Positions 1 through 8,180 of a DNA stretch of 64,000 nucleotides are shown here, piece by piece; the stretch's first letter is position 1; the number at the start of each line of letters is the position of its first letter. The position numbers and the translations under genes were made by a program. Below the pieces are notes generated by a model that made no database searches, was not told where the DNA came from, and saw only the letters and a list, made by a program, of their open reading frames with translations. This DNA is from Bacillota bacterium (lineage in GTDB: Bacteria; Bacillota_I; Bacilli_A; Izemoplasmatales; UBA1188): assembly GCA_023410715.1 (NCBI GenBank), contig JAEYPN010000024.1:1-64000 (forward strand). Reading direction: 5' to 3'.

Positions 1-74
1 GATTGCATAGAAATATGTTATTATTTCTTTTTTTTTAATTAATAGCGCTTAAAATCATAACTATTCCAAAAGAA

Positions 75-156
75 AAAGTACTACCTCTTGTTTTTACACA
101 AAAAATAGTACTTTGTCAACAATCTGAAGGGCTTGACACTATTGTATCAAGCCCTT
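75..156. repeat. Tandem inverted repeats downstream of the lipoprotein gene
   Basis: Two hairpins lie in the gene-free left edge. The first pairs 75-83 (AAAGTACTA) with 106-114 (TAGTACTTT); read on the minus strand it is followed by a T-rich run, as in a rho-independent terminator. The second pairs 127-136 (AAGGGCTTGA) with 147-156, a perfect 10-bp stem without a clear T-run. They probably end the leftward lipoprotein transcript. Apart from these I see nothing in 1-288. Confidence 0.45.
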
Positions 157-288
157 GCTTCTAATATGGCAAGGTTAAGTAATTTTTAATATAAATTCGC
201 ACAATTTATATTGTTTTCGCTCCATTATAACTTCTTTAGAAATAGGAATTTAGCTTCACATTTAATTTTTAGAATTACTATGGATTTA

Positions 289-2196
289 CTATCTTGTTAA
301 TTGTAAAAAATCTTCTATAACAATTGATTCCTTTAAATTTGTTTCTTCGTTTTCATATGTGATTACCATATCATATAATCCAACTTCATTAATCTTATTT
401 AAACTTTCATTGTATTTATAATCTCTTTCTATAACCTGACCTTTGAATATAATAAATTTTGAAACAACGCATGTTGCACACCATCCTTCACAAGATATTG
501 TATCATTCTCATTTACAAATGATACTGTTGCTCCATCCAAATAACCATCAGGACTTGTATAACCAAATGTTTCACCTAAATATGTCATTTTAACATTTAT
601 TGTTAATGATGGTGCCGTATATGTAGATTTAAATAGATAAGGGAATTTAATAGTTCCATCACTAATTGTTACTTCTACTTCAAATAAATCACATGACGTT
701 TTAATATACTGTTCTTTAAATTCATATTTTGAAGTATTCAAAACAGGGGTATCAAACAAGTTATTAGCTAAATAATAATATTTTTCATCTAATATGCCAT
801 CGTGCAAATTATCTATATTAGGCATGGTTCCATCTGTATTATATATTGATATAACCCCATCTTCATTTTCTTTAAAATAATTTAAATTTTTATAATCTGT
901 TATTTTAATGCTATGTTTAGAATGTGTATCTATAATCATAATAAATGAAGTGCAATAATAATCCCTAGGACTTCTATCAGCAAAAGAATTTATAGCAGTT
1001 AATATTTCAATATGTCCATCATTATTAATATCTGTTATTGCAATATGATTGATACAATTTGAATTTTCGTTATTCAAATCAAAAGGAGAAATTTGATATA
1101 CATCGTTATTATGTTTTATAAAATAATAAGATGATTTTGAATAATAAACTTGAAAAATATCTAAATTATATTTTTCGCTGTTTTCCTCACTAATGAAATT
1201 ATATATTTCATAATCACCCCACGAAGATAAATCCCAATTATGCTCAATCATATATGATTCATATGCTGCCTTTAATTCTTCGTTATGTAAATCACTTTTT
1301 CCTGTTGGAAAGAACGTAAAATTTGCCTTTGTATTAATGACATCACTTGGTTCTTTAGTATTATTCAATAATTTATAACCTCTCCAAATAGCATATTCTC
1401 CATTACGTTCGTTTGCTTCAAATAAATATAATTCACTATCAACTTTAAATATGTAGATTCCTTGATGAAGGCCATCATTCACACTTAATTCATAGTAGTT
1501 TATATTAGTAACTTCTTTTAAATCTTCAATAGGTAAATCTTTGTAAAATGGACTTTCAAATAAATTATCAAAAAAATTATCAATATTATCTTTTTTTTCA
1601 CATTCAATATTATTATATTTATTATAATCGAAATAAAATTCTTTTTCTGTAATTAAAGAAGATAAAGCGGGGTTTTCATAAATACATTCACCATAATAGT
1701 TACCATGTAAATATGTAAATGATTTACTAAAATTTAATTCTTGTTGAACTGTCTTTTTATGACCACATAATTTACATGTATATATGATTGGAGGTGGAGC
1801 AATGCTAGAAAGCACGTCAGCTCTTCCTTCATCGTATTGATGAGCATCTTCACTACCACAATCTTTTAAAATATATCCACTGCTAGTAGTATATAAAGTA
1901 CTATCCTTATTAGGCATATTAAAAGTATATATTATACCTGGATAGTCCGTTGAAACTTTTGTGGTGGTAATATGTTCACCATTTAAATTAATACCTCCAT
2001 GACCTCCTGATAAAAATATAATTTGTACATCCACTTCTTCTCCAGCTTCATAAGACTCATTAAGAGGCTTATATAAATAACCGAAGTCATCAATTACGGT
2101 TAATTTAAACTTATTATCAGCTGTTTCTGTTTCATTACATCCAAAACACATTAAAACACTAATAAACAATACCAAAAATGTTAAAAACTTCTTCAT
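289..2196 (-). CDS. Large predicted surface lipoprotein, function unknown
   Basis: The ATG at 2196 is preferred over the one at 2211 because GGGAGG sits 7 bases before it and would otherwise be inside the gene. The product is 635 residues. It opens with MKK, a hydrophobic segment and a Cys at about residue 20 (context CFGC), a weak but plausible lipobox, so it is probably lipid-anchored outside the membrane. Residues about 113-147 contain Cys-His-rich sequence ending in YTCKLCGHKKT, a pattern common in large Firmicutes surface lipoproteins. Later there is one DINNDGH stretch resembling an FG-GAP or calcium-binding loop. No catalytic domain is recognised. It is transcribed alone and is likely niche-specific. 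Confidence 0.7.
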   Translation of the reverse strand: MKKFLTFLVLFISVLMCFGCNETETADNKFKLTVIDDFGYLYKPLNESYEAGEEVDVQIIFLSGGHGGINLNGEHITTTKVSTDYPGIIYTFNMPNKDSTLYTTSSGYILKDCGSEDAHQYDEGRADVLSSIAPPPIIYTCKLCGHKKTVQQELNFSKSFTYLHGNYYGECIYENPALSSLITEKEFYFDYNKYNNIECEKKDNIDNFFDNLFESPFYKDLPIEDLKEVTNINYYELSVNDGLHQGIYIFKVDSELYLFEANERNGEYAIWRGYKLLNNTKEPSDVINTKANFTFFPTGKSDLHNEELKAAYESYMIEHNWDLSSWGDYEIYNFISEENSEKYNLDIFQVYYSKSSYYFIKHNNDVYQISPFDLNNENSNCINHIAITDINNDGHIEILTAINSFADRSPRDYYCTSFIMIIDTHSKHSIKITDYKNLNYFKENEDGVISIYNTDGTMPNIDNLHDGILDEKYYYLANNLFDTPVLNTSKYEFKEQYIKTSCDLFEVEVTISDGTIKFPYLFKSTYTAPSLTINVKMTYLGETFGYTSPDGYLDGATVSFVNENDTISCEGWCATCVVSKFIIFKGQVIERDYKYNESLNKINEVGLYDMVITYENEETNLKESIVIEDFLQLTR

Positions 2197-2416
2197 ATAA
2201 TATCCTCCCATTTTTTATTTTTCAATTGATAAGAAAATTTTAATAATTGGAAAATTTTTAAAAAATTAACTAATCAATTAATTTATAGATAAATTATATA
2301 GTAAAATCCTTAAAAAGCAATAAACCACACTAATTTAGGATGGCTCCATTGCTATAAATTTTTATTTCTTTCCATTATAAAATTTAAACGTTATAAATTT
2401 ATTTCTATTGATGATG

Positions 2417-2911
2417 TTATTCATTATTAAATGTATATCCAACAATCTCACTTTCAGACGATGAAGATGAAAAAGTTGAATATTGTTCTTTTGTATAATA
2501 AGAGATTATGTTTTTCCAAAAATATCTTGCTACATTATTATTAGCCCAAATTGAAACTTCCCAATTACCTTTAAAACGATTAAACACCTCTATTGCTACG
2601 ATTCTACCCACTCCTTTTCTTCTGTATTTTTTCATAATGAAAAACTCTGCAATATTATGAGCGTTATCTAGATTGTTATAGACGCTACATGATCTTAACA
2701 ATACAAGCCCTGCCAGTTTTCCATCAACACGAACAAAAAAAGGAAACCTTCCTTCATCATTCCAATAATCATCGATTCTATCGTATCCATAGTATCCATA
2801 TTCATTAATATCATCATCTGAAAACTCAGAAAAGTCATAATTTAATAATTCCATCATTTGTATAAATACAGATTTTTGTTCAATTAGTATTGGTTCTATT
2901 GATATGTTCAT
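2417..2911 (-). CDS. GNAT-family N-acetyltransferase
   Basis: The start at 2911 follows AAAGGAG; the longer reading from 2983 has no ribosome site. The product is 164 residues. The C-terminal half carries the acetyl-CoA binding signature KKYRRKGVGR (motif A, R/Q-x-x-G-x-G/A), followed by the typical W-x-N-N-x-A-x-x-F-W segment of motif B. The N-terminal part has an acidic, Tyr-rich stretch. The family transfers an acetyl group from acetyl-CoA to an amine; the substrate cannot be told from sequence. It stands alone between AT-rich gaps and is probably an accessory gene. Confidence 0.8.
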   Translation of the reverse strand: MNISIEPILIEQKSVFIQMMELLNYDFSEFSDDDINEYGYYGYDRIDDYWNDEGRFPFFVRVDGKLAGLVLLRSCSVYNNLDNAHNIAEFFIMKKYRRKGVGRIVAIEVFNRFKGNWEVSIWANNNVARYFWKNIISYYTKEQYSTFSSSSSESEIVGYTFNNE

Positions 2912-3329
2912 CTTTTTTCTCCTTTTTGTTTCGGTTATATGAATACATACACCTTTTAATAAGTTCACTTTTAATATTAACACTTACAAATAACCAGTTT
3001 TATTGGGTTTTGTAACATTAGGATTATTAATGATTTTAGATAGAACTTTAACTTGTAAAGTATTTAATAATTTATTATACATCAATAGTTACTATATATA
3101 AAGAAAAACGTTTGATGCTTGTATTTTGTTTTGTATCAGACATATACTTTCAATATATGTTAGGACAACTATTTTGATACAATTTCGTACGCTTTTAAAT
3201 ATTTTTTATTCTTGTTCATCTATTACTTTGGTAAGTATTTATAAAAATATATGGTTTTTTCAGTAATAGTATATAAACTTTTTGATTATTATTTACTTAA
3301 ATATTTTACAAAATCATAATTACATATTA
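2912..3329. other. Gene-free AT-rich interval
   Basis: This stretch is almost pure A+T with no convincing coding frame or RNA gene. It may contain the promoter of the acetyltransferase gene on the minus strand, but I cannot single out -35/-10 boxes with confidence. Confidence 0.5.
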
Positions 3330-4016
3330 TTAAAGTATATTTTTTAATTCAAGTAAATTTGATATTTGAAAATCAGGTAAAATATTCGTTTGGTTCAACT
3401 TATTTAAAGGATTATACCAAGCTGAAGTAATGCTAATATTTTTGGCACCAAGGATATCATTTTTTAAAGAATCTCCAATCATAATCGCTTCTTTGTGGCT
3501 AACATTATTATCTTTCAAGATCTTTAAAAATATTTTTGGTGATGGTTTATTTTCTCCAACCTCTTCGGAAACCACTATCTGATCTATATATTTTGAAAAC
3601 GATGTTTTTAAAACCCTTGTTTTTTGTAGTTTTATAATTCCGTTTGTCGCCATACAAATTATATAATTCTTATTTTTTAGATAATTGAATATTTGGTTTG
3701 ACTCTTGAATTTCAAAGACTGAATCTATTAATCCTTCCATGAATAGTTCATTAGCTAAGGTAATACTTACATTTGATATTTTTAGTTTATTAAAGAATAT
3801 CTTAAACCTTTTAATTGGTATATCTAATATTTTAACATTTATATTTTCAAAATTTTTCTTAGACCAAAGTTCTGTATCTATTTTCGAAAATAATAAGTAG
3901 TCAAAATCTTTATAATCTATATTTAATCTTTTAAACATAAAATTTATAGCATATTCTTCATACTTTGAAAAATAAATTAGCGTATCATCTAAATCAAATA
4001 TTACTAACCTATACAT
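3330..4016 (-). CDS. HAD-superfamily hydrolase (YjjG/PGP-like phosphatase)
   Basis: All four HAD motifs are visible. Motif I is FDLDDTL with nucleophile Asp8 and Asp10, motif II is ATNG, motif III is the Lys of GENKPSPKIF, and motif IV is GDSLKNDILGA. The 228-residue length and helical cap between motifs I and II fit the subfamily I phosphatases related to YjjG (nucleotidase) and phosphoglycolate phosphatase. It is a cytosolic Mg-dependent phosphomonoesterase, probably acting on a small metabolite or damaged nucleotide. The start is supported by GAGGAAG upstream. It is monocistronic with gaps on both sides. Confidence 0.85.
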   Translation of the reverse strand: MYRLVIFDLDDTLIYFSKYEEYAINFMFKRLNIDYKDFDYLLFSKIDTELWSKKNFENINVKILDIPIKRFKIFFNKLKISNVSITLANELFMEGLIDSVFEIQESNQIFNYLKNKNYIICMATNGIIKLQKTRVLKTSFSKYIDQIVVSEEVGENKPSPKIFLKILKDNNVSHKEAIMIGDSLKNDILGAKNISITSAWYNPLNKLNQTNILPDFQISNLLELKNIL

Positions 4017-4230
4017 TATCGCTTCCTCACAAATACTAATATTAAATAATAATATCCTAGTTTAAAATATATTCATTTAATCTATGTTTGAAAGTTTAAG
4101 AGTCTAAAACAAGAGTATCAAGGCTATTATTTAAAACTGTGTTGTGTCCACTATTTTCTCATGTAAGTGATATTAATAAATGGCACCACATCAGATCAAC
4201 TCTCTTCTCTAATAATATCGACTTATTATA

Positions 4231-4257
4231 ATATTTGACTTCTTTAAGATCAAATAT
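4231..4257. terminator. Hairpin downstream of the Nudix gene
   Basis: ATATTTGA (4231-4238) pairs perfectly with TCAAATAT (4250-4257), and the inner CTT/AAG can extend the stem. The T-run is weak on the minus strand and better on the plus strand, so this is a tentative terminator for the Nudix gene. Confidence 0.4.
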
Positions 4258-4276
4258 TTTTAGTTAAAATCATTTT

Positions 4277-4759
4277 TTATATTTTTAAATCATTAAGTAG
4301 TTCTTTAGTTAATACACCTCTTAATTGACTAATATCAATATCTTTAATATTTTTGATGTAAATAACTTCTGATACTTCATTATTTTCAATAAAGTTAGTT
4401 TTTTCAACCTTACCTTTATAGACAATCCAAATAAGTCGCTGTTCATCTTTTGTATACGTTTTAAAAAGTTCAAGATTATCAACTATCATTCCAGTCTCTT
4501 CAAAAAATTCTCTTTTAGCTGCTTGAATTAATGTTTCACCCATTTCACGGTAACCACCAGGAAATGTAATTTTACCTTCTTCTTTACCTTTTAGTCTAAC
4601 CATTGTTATTTCATTGTCATTTGTGTATGCAACCACAACACATGAAATATTAACCCAATTATTCCAATCAATAAAACCACATGAACTACATTTTTTTGCT
4701 ATAGTATTGTTTATACTCTGGGATGTTAATTTGCTTGCACAATATGGACAAAAATTCAT
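4277..4759 (-). CDS. Nudix hydrolase with N-terminal zinc ribbon
   Basis: The 160-residue protein begins with a four-Cys ribbon (CPYC at about residues 4-7 and CSSC at about 24-27). It continues with a canonical Nudix box: GG, then GE, then REFFEETG, matching G-x5-E-x7-R-E-x-x-E-E-x-G. This domain order resembles NADH-pyrophosphatase-type Nudix proteins but is shorter. It should hydrolyse a nucleoside-diphosphate-linked substrate in the cytosol using Mg; the substrate is not predictable. An AGGAGG-type site precedes the ATG. Confidence 0.85.
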   Translation of the reverse strand: MNFCPYCASKLTSQSINNTIAKKCSSCGFIDWNNWVNISCVVVAYTNDNEITMVRLKGKEEGKITFPGGYREMGETLIQAAKREFFEETGMIVDNLELFKTYTKDEQRLIWIVYKGKVEKTNFIENNEVSEVIYIKNIKDIDISQLRGVLTKELLNDLKI

Positions 4760-4984
4760 TTTTTTCCTCCTAGAAGTTATATATATTAATTTTTTAAATA
4801 TTGATTTCGTTTATTACTTATATCTATTATATACTATTTAATAAATGAATCTTATAATTAGTTGATTTTCGTATTTTTTTTGTTCTTTTTTGTTTTTATT
4901 AGGCTTTCGTGTTTTCATAAAACCTATAAATAATACAATATAGAAATAATAAAGATTATTCAGTTCAAATCTTTAAGTTTGTAT
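4760..4984. other. Gene-free AT-rich interval
   Basis: Upstream of the Nudix gene there is only AT-rich sequence with short homopolymer runs. It should contain the minus-strand Nudix promoter, but no box pair stands out and no coding frame is credible. Confidence 0.45.
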
Positions 4985-4988
4985 AAAG

Positions 4989-5014
4989 AAAAAAAGGGAT
5001 TTACTCCCTTTTTT
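4989..5014 (-). terminator. Terminator of tRNA-Gly
   Basis: AAAAGGGA and TCCCTTTT form a short GC-cored stem with a TTTAC loop, and the minus-strand side continues in a T-run. It lies about 50 bases beyond the tRNA 3' end. Confidence 0.7.
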
Positions 5015-5063
5015 CTACTTTATAATTGTCGATACTATTTGTATCAACACTAATGTTCTAATA

Positions 5064-5137
5064 TGGAGCAGATGATGGGAATCGAACCCACATAGTCAGC
5101 TTGGAAGGCTGAAGTTCTACCATTGAACTACATCTGC
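5064..5137 (-). tRNA. tRNA-Gly (anticodon TCC)
   Basis: The 5' acceptor strand GCAGATG (from 5137) pairs perfectly with CATCTGC before the discriminator base T, and CCA is encoded. The anticodon loop CTTCCAA gives anticodon TCC, read as glycine. The T arm contains GGTTCGATTCC. The gene is 74 nt including CCA, has its own promoter just upstream and is followed by a terminator, so it is an isolated single-tRNA unit. Confidence 0.97.
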
Positions 5138-5155
5138 AAGTTTTATAGCAAAAAT

Positions 5156-5184
5156 ATAATATCACAAAGTTAATTTTGTGTCAA
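5156..5184 (-). promoter_or_regulatory. Sigma-A promoter of tRNA-Gly
   Basis: On the minus strand TTGACA (5184-5179) and TATTAT (5161-5156) are separated by 17 bases, placing the start of transcription about 10 bases before the tRNA. The -35 box immediately follows the T-run of the rsmH terminator. Confidence 0.85.
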
Positions 5185-5185
5185 T

Positions 5186-5220
5186 AAAAAAATTGCGGAT
5201 TATTAATTTTTCTCCGCAAT
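5186..5220 (-). terminator. Terminator of the rpmF-rsmH operon
   Basis: ATTGCGGA (5220-5213 read on minus) pairs with TCCGCAAT (5199-5192), followed by seven T residues. The left arm overlaps the last codons of rsmH. Confidence 0.85.
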
Positions 5221-6126
5221 TCTCATTTTTGCACTGTGAGCCCTGTTATTAATTTCTAGTTCTTCATCTGATGCAGTAATAATCTTTTTTGAAACTAACT
5301 TAAGTGGTGGAATCTCATTTGATATAATTGGTAACCCTTTAGGAATATAAATTGTTGATTTATCTTTAAATATCGTTTTACAAATTCTATCTTCTAATGA
5401 ATGAAAACTAATTACTACAATTCTTCCACCTGTATCTAACAGATCAATTGCTTGATATAATGATTTTTCAAACACATCAAGCTCATTATTTACCGCAATT
5501 CTTAAAGCCTGAAAGGTTTTTTTTGCTGGATGACCTTTCTTGTTTAAATATTTCATTGGTAAAGATTTTTTAATGATATCAACTAGTTCAAAAGTTGTTT
5601 CTATCTTTTTAGTCTCCCTATACTTTTCAATACCTCTTGCAATATTTTTAGCATATTCTTCTTCACCATATTTATATAAAATGTTTTGAATATCATGAAA
5701 CGAATAATTATTTACAATATCATACGCGGAAAATTCTTTAGTTTCATCCATCCTCATATCAAGAGGGGCATCATAATTATAGCTAAATCCTCTTTCAGGA
5801 ATATCTAATTGAAAACTTGATACACCTAAATCATATAAAATTCCGTCTATTTTAGTTACATTTAGTTTATTTAATTCTTCTTTTAAATTAATAAAATTAC
5901 TCTTAATTAAGGTAAAGTTTGACCCAATTTGTTCTAACCTTTCCTTTGCATATTCAATCGCATATTCATCTTGATCAAATGCGTATAAATGACCATTAGG
6001 AATTCTTTTCAAAATTTCACTAGCATGTCCGCCACCACCAAGCGTTGCGTCAACATAAATACCATTTTCTTTTAAGTTTAAACCATCTAACGCTTCTTGC
6101 TTTAAAACTGAAATATGTTGATACAT
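5203..6126 (-). CDS. rsmH: 16S rRNA (cytosine-1402-N4)-methyltransferase RsmH (MraW)
   Basis: SAM-dependent methylation of C1402 of 16S rRNA at the ribosomal P site. The 307-residue protein has the family N terminus HISVLKQEAL, the SAM loop DATLGGGGHASEIL, LYDLGVSSFQLD, and the C-terminal ISFHSLEDRICK. The start MYQHIS at 6126 follows GGAG; the reading from 6147 would swallow that site. In most Bacilli rsmH begins the division and wall cluster after mraZ. Here it follows rpmF and is followed by a terminator and a tRNA, so mraZ, ftsL and the penicillin-binding gene are absent from this locus. Confidence 0.95.
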   Translation of the reverse strand: MYQHISVLKQEALDGLNLKENGIYVDATLGGGGHASEILKRIPNGHLYAFDQDEYAIEYAKERLEQIGSNFTLIKSNFINLKEELNKLNVTKIDGILYDLGVSSFQLDIPERGFSYNYDAPLDMRMDETKEFSAYDIVNNYSFHDIQNILYKYGEEEYAKNIARGIEKYRETKKIETTFELVDIIKKSLPMKYLNKKGHPAKKTFQALRIAVNNELDVFEKSLYQAIDLLDTGGRIVVISFHSLEDRICKTIFKDKSTIYIPKGLPIISNEIPPLKLVSKKIITASDEELEINNRAHSAKMRIAEKN

Positions 6127-6191
6127 TTTAATCACGCTCCATAACAATTATATCATATTTAAAAAAGAAAAACGCTGTTTTTCAGCGCTTC

Positions 6192-6386
6192 TTATTCTTT
6201 TTCTTTCTTTTCTTTAATTACTTCAACTTGTTTGCCTTTATAGAAACCGCAACTCTTGCAAACTTGATGTGCTGTTGTTAGTTCTCCACAATTTGGACAA
6301 ACTACCATACCAGGTACAGAAAGTTTAAAATGTGTACGACGTTTTCTTTTTACGGCCTTGGATGTCTTACGAAAAGGAACTGCCAT
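6192..6386 (-). CDS. rpmF: 50S ribosomal protein L32
   Basis: The 64-residue basic protein starts MAVPFRKTSK and carries a zinc ribbon with CPNC and CKSC, the zinc-binding form of L32. It sits in the large ribosomal subunit. It is translated one base after the upstream DUF177 gene, with its AGGAGG site inside the end of that gene. The pair is the conserved yceD-rpmF unit found across bacteria. Confidence 0.97.
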   Translation of the reverse strand: MAVPFRKTSKAVKRKRRTHFKLSVPGMVVCPNCGELTTAHQVCKSCGFYKGKQVEVIKEKKEKE

Positions 6387-6387
6387 T

Positions 6388-6846
6388 TTATTTTCCTCCT
6401 AACTTTTTTAATGCTTTAAATGGGTTAATGTCTTCTTCTTCTATTTCAACTTGAGGTTCATCAAATTCAACATCTTCTTTTTTTACAATCATTGGTTTTT
6501 CTACTAATATGTTTGCCCATATAGCTTCATCTAAATTAATCGTCTGTCCATCAATTAAATAAACATCATCATTAATTCGTGAATCAGTGAAAAGCAAAGA
6601 AACATCAAATTTTAAAGGAACTTTTACTTTTTCCAAAGTAATTGCACAAGCCATATAAAGATTAACATTAATGTTTAAATCAAAAATATATTCAGTATCA
6701 TTATTTGCCAAAGTGTAATGGCCATAAACATGACATGGATCAACATCTAAGATTTCTTCATCAATTTTATAGCTAAAATCAATTACTTCATTAATTTCAT
6801 TATTAACATAACTGTTTTTCTTTAAGGCTTGAATTGTAAACTTCAT
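6388..6846 (-). CDS. yceD: DUF177/YceD family protein
   Basis: The 152-residue acidic protein lies immediately upstream of rpmF, the hallmark position of YceD (DUF177). It contains the family core around YMACAITLEKVKVPLKF and a conserved acidic segment ending in NPFKALKKL. The family is linked to large ribosomal RNA accumulation in some bacteria and plants; its exact activity in Bacilli is not settled. The start is supported by GAGGTGAT. It heads the yceD-rpmF-rsmH operon. Confidence 0.88.
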   Translation of the reverse strand: MKFTIQALKKNSYVNNEINEVIDFSYKIDEEILDVDPCHVYGHYTLANNDTEYIFDLNINVNLYMACAITLEKVKVPLKFDVSLLFTDSRINDDVYLIDGQTINLDEAIWANILVEKPMIVKKEDVEFDEPQVEIEEEDINPFKALKKLGGK

Positions 6847-6967
6847 AATATCACCTCAAATAAAGCATATAAATTATACTAATTTTTGCATTAAAAGTCA
6901 ATATAAAAAAACAATAACTTTTTTTAATTTAAATTTAACGCTTTTTTTTACTGAATTTTTTTGTCAC

Positions 6968-6996
6968 TTGCTTTTTTTAGTAAAATAAGGGATAAT
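6968..6996 (+). promoter_or_regulatory. Sigma-A promoter of tmcAL
   Basis: TTGCTT (6968-6973) and GATAAT (6991-6996) are 17 bases apart. The predicted start of transcription near 7003 is at the GGTGAT ribosome site, leaving a leader of only about 10 bases. Confidence 0.65.
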
Positions 6997-7012
6997 ATAG
7001 CTGGTGATGACG

Positions 7013-8161
7013 ATGAAAGCAATTGGAATTGTTGTAGAGTATAATCCATTTCATAATGGCCATATGTACCAAATTAATGAAGCCAGAAAAGTAACCAAAG
7101 CTGAATGCGTTATTGCAGTAATGAGCCCTAATTTTGTGATGCGTGGGGAGCCTGCAATTCTTGATAAATTTGAAAGAACGGAAATTGCTTTAAATAATGG
7201 AATTGATATTGTTTTGGAATTACCAACAGTATTTGCGATTCAAGCTTCTGATATTTTTGCTAGTAAAGCCATTGATATCTTAAATACTATGGAAATCGAA
7301 TGTTTATGCTTTGGAGCAGAAACCGACGATTTAAAAATATTACAGAATATCGCTGATACTTTTGAAAAAGAAGAGTATCTTTTAGCTTTAAAAAAGTATT
7401 TAAAAATTGGGTTATCATTTCAAGCAGCGAGTAAAAAAGCAATTAACGATGTCTTACCTGATGCTAGCTCAATTATTACAATGCCAAATAATATTTTAGC
7501 AATTCAGTATTTAAGACATTTAAAAAAACTAAGTAGAAAAATTAAACCAGTTTTAATTAAACGGGTTGGTAATGAATATTATGATGAACATATTAATATA
7601 GGCGATATCCAATCAGCTACAGCTATAAGAAAATTAATGATAAATAATGAAGACTTTTCTACTTACGTTCCTAAATATGCTAATTATCAAGGATTTGTTT
7701 CGCTTAAGGACTTTTTCCCCTTTATTGCATATAAAATATACTCTTCTTCAAAAGAAGATTTAAAAGAGATTTTTGGCGTTTCAGAGGGACTTGAAAATTC
7801 ATTGAAAGATAAAAAAATATATCAGGATATTGATGATTTTTTTAATACGTTTAAATCAAAAAGATATACAGAATCACGACTAAAAAGGCTTTTACTTTGT
7901 ATTCTTTTAAACATAAAGAAATCAGATGTACAAAATAAAAGCATTGAATATATAAAAGTTTTAGGTTTTAATAAAATTGGACAACAATATTTAAATTGGG
8001 TAAAAAAAACAATTACCTTACCTATTTTAACTAAAGTTCATCGTGATGAACCTAAGATGCATCAAAAAGAAATTTTATACTCTAAAATTTATTCGCTAGT
8101 AAGCAGAAAAAATACATATTATCGTGAATATTATCAGCCAATAATTATTAAGCAAGATTAA
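7013..8161 (+). CDS. tmcAL: tRNA(Met) cytidine acetate ligase TmcAL (YlbM)
   Basis: Acetylates the wobble C34 of elongator tRNA-Met using acetate and ATP. The 382-residue protein begins MKAIGIVVEYNPFHNGH, with the nucleotidyltransferase-like HNGH motif that binds ATP. The segment MSPNFVMRGEPAILDKFER is also typical of the family. The ATG at 7013 is chosen over the in-frame GTG at 7004 because GGTGAT (7003-7008) is then a normally spaced ribosome site. It is transcribed opposite to the yceD operon, which starts divergently nearby. Confidence 0.93.
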   Translation: MKAIGIVVEYNPFHNGHMYQINEARKVTKAECVIAVMSPNFVMRGEPAILDKFERTEIALNNGIDIVLELPTVFAIQASDIFASKAIDILNTMEIECLCFGAETDDLKILQNIADTFEKEEYLLALKKYLKIGLSFQAASKKAINDVLPDASSIITMPNNILAIQYLRHLKKLSRKIKPVLIKRVGNEYYDEHINIGDIQSATAIRKLMINNEDFSTYVPKYANYQGFVSLKDFFPFIAYKIYSSSKEDLKEIFGVSEGLENSLKDKKIYQDIDDFFNTFKSKRYTESRLKRLLLCILLNIKKSDVQNKSIEYIKVLGFNKIGQQYLNWVKKTITLPILTKVHRDEPKMHQKEILYSKIYSLVSRKNTYYREYYQPIIIKQD

Positions 8162-8180
8162 ATAATCTTGCTTATTTTTT
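8149..8180 (+). terminator. Terminator between tmcAL and the regulator gene
   Basis: TAAGCAAGATTA (8149-8160) and TAATCTTGCTTA (8163-8174) form a perfect 12-bp inverted repeat followed by a T-run on the plus strand. The converging regulator gene ends inside it, so it may work in both directions. Confidence 0.85.

Noticed and set aside
4161..4200. T-box-like GGTGCCA stretch upstream of the HAD gene
   Set aside because: Only part of the motif is present; there is no specifier stem or terminator, and the neighbouring genes are not amino-acid related.
4614..4841. 75-codon plus-strand frame over the Nudix gene
   Set aside because: It is antisense to a clear Nudix hydrolase, lacks a ribosome site and has no family features.
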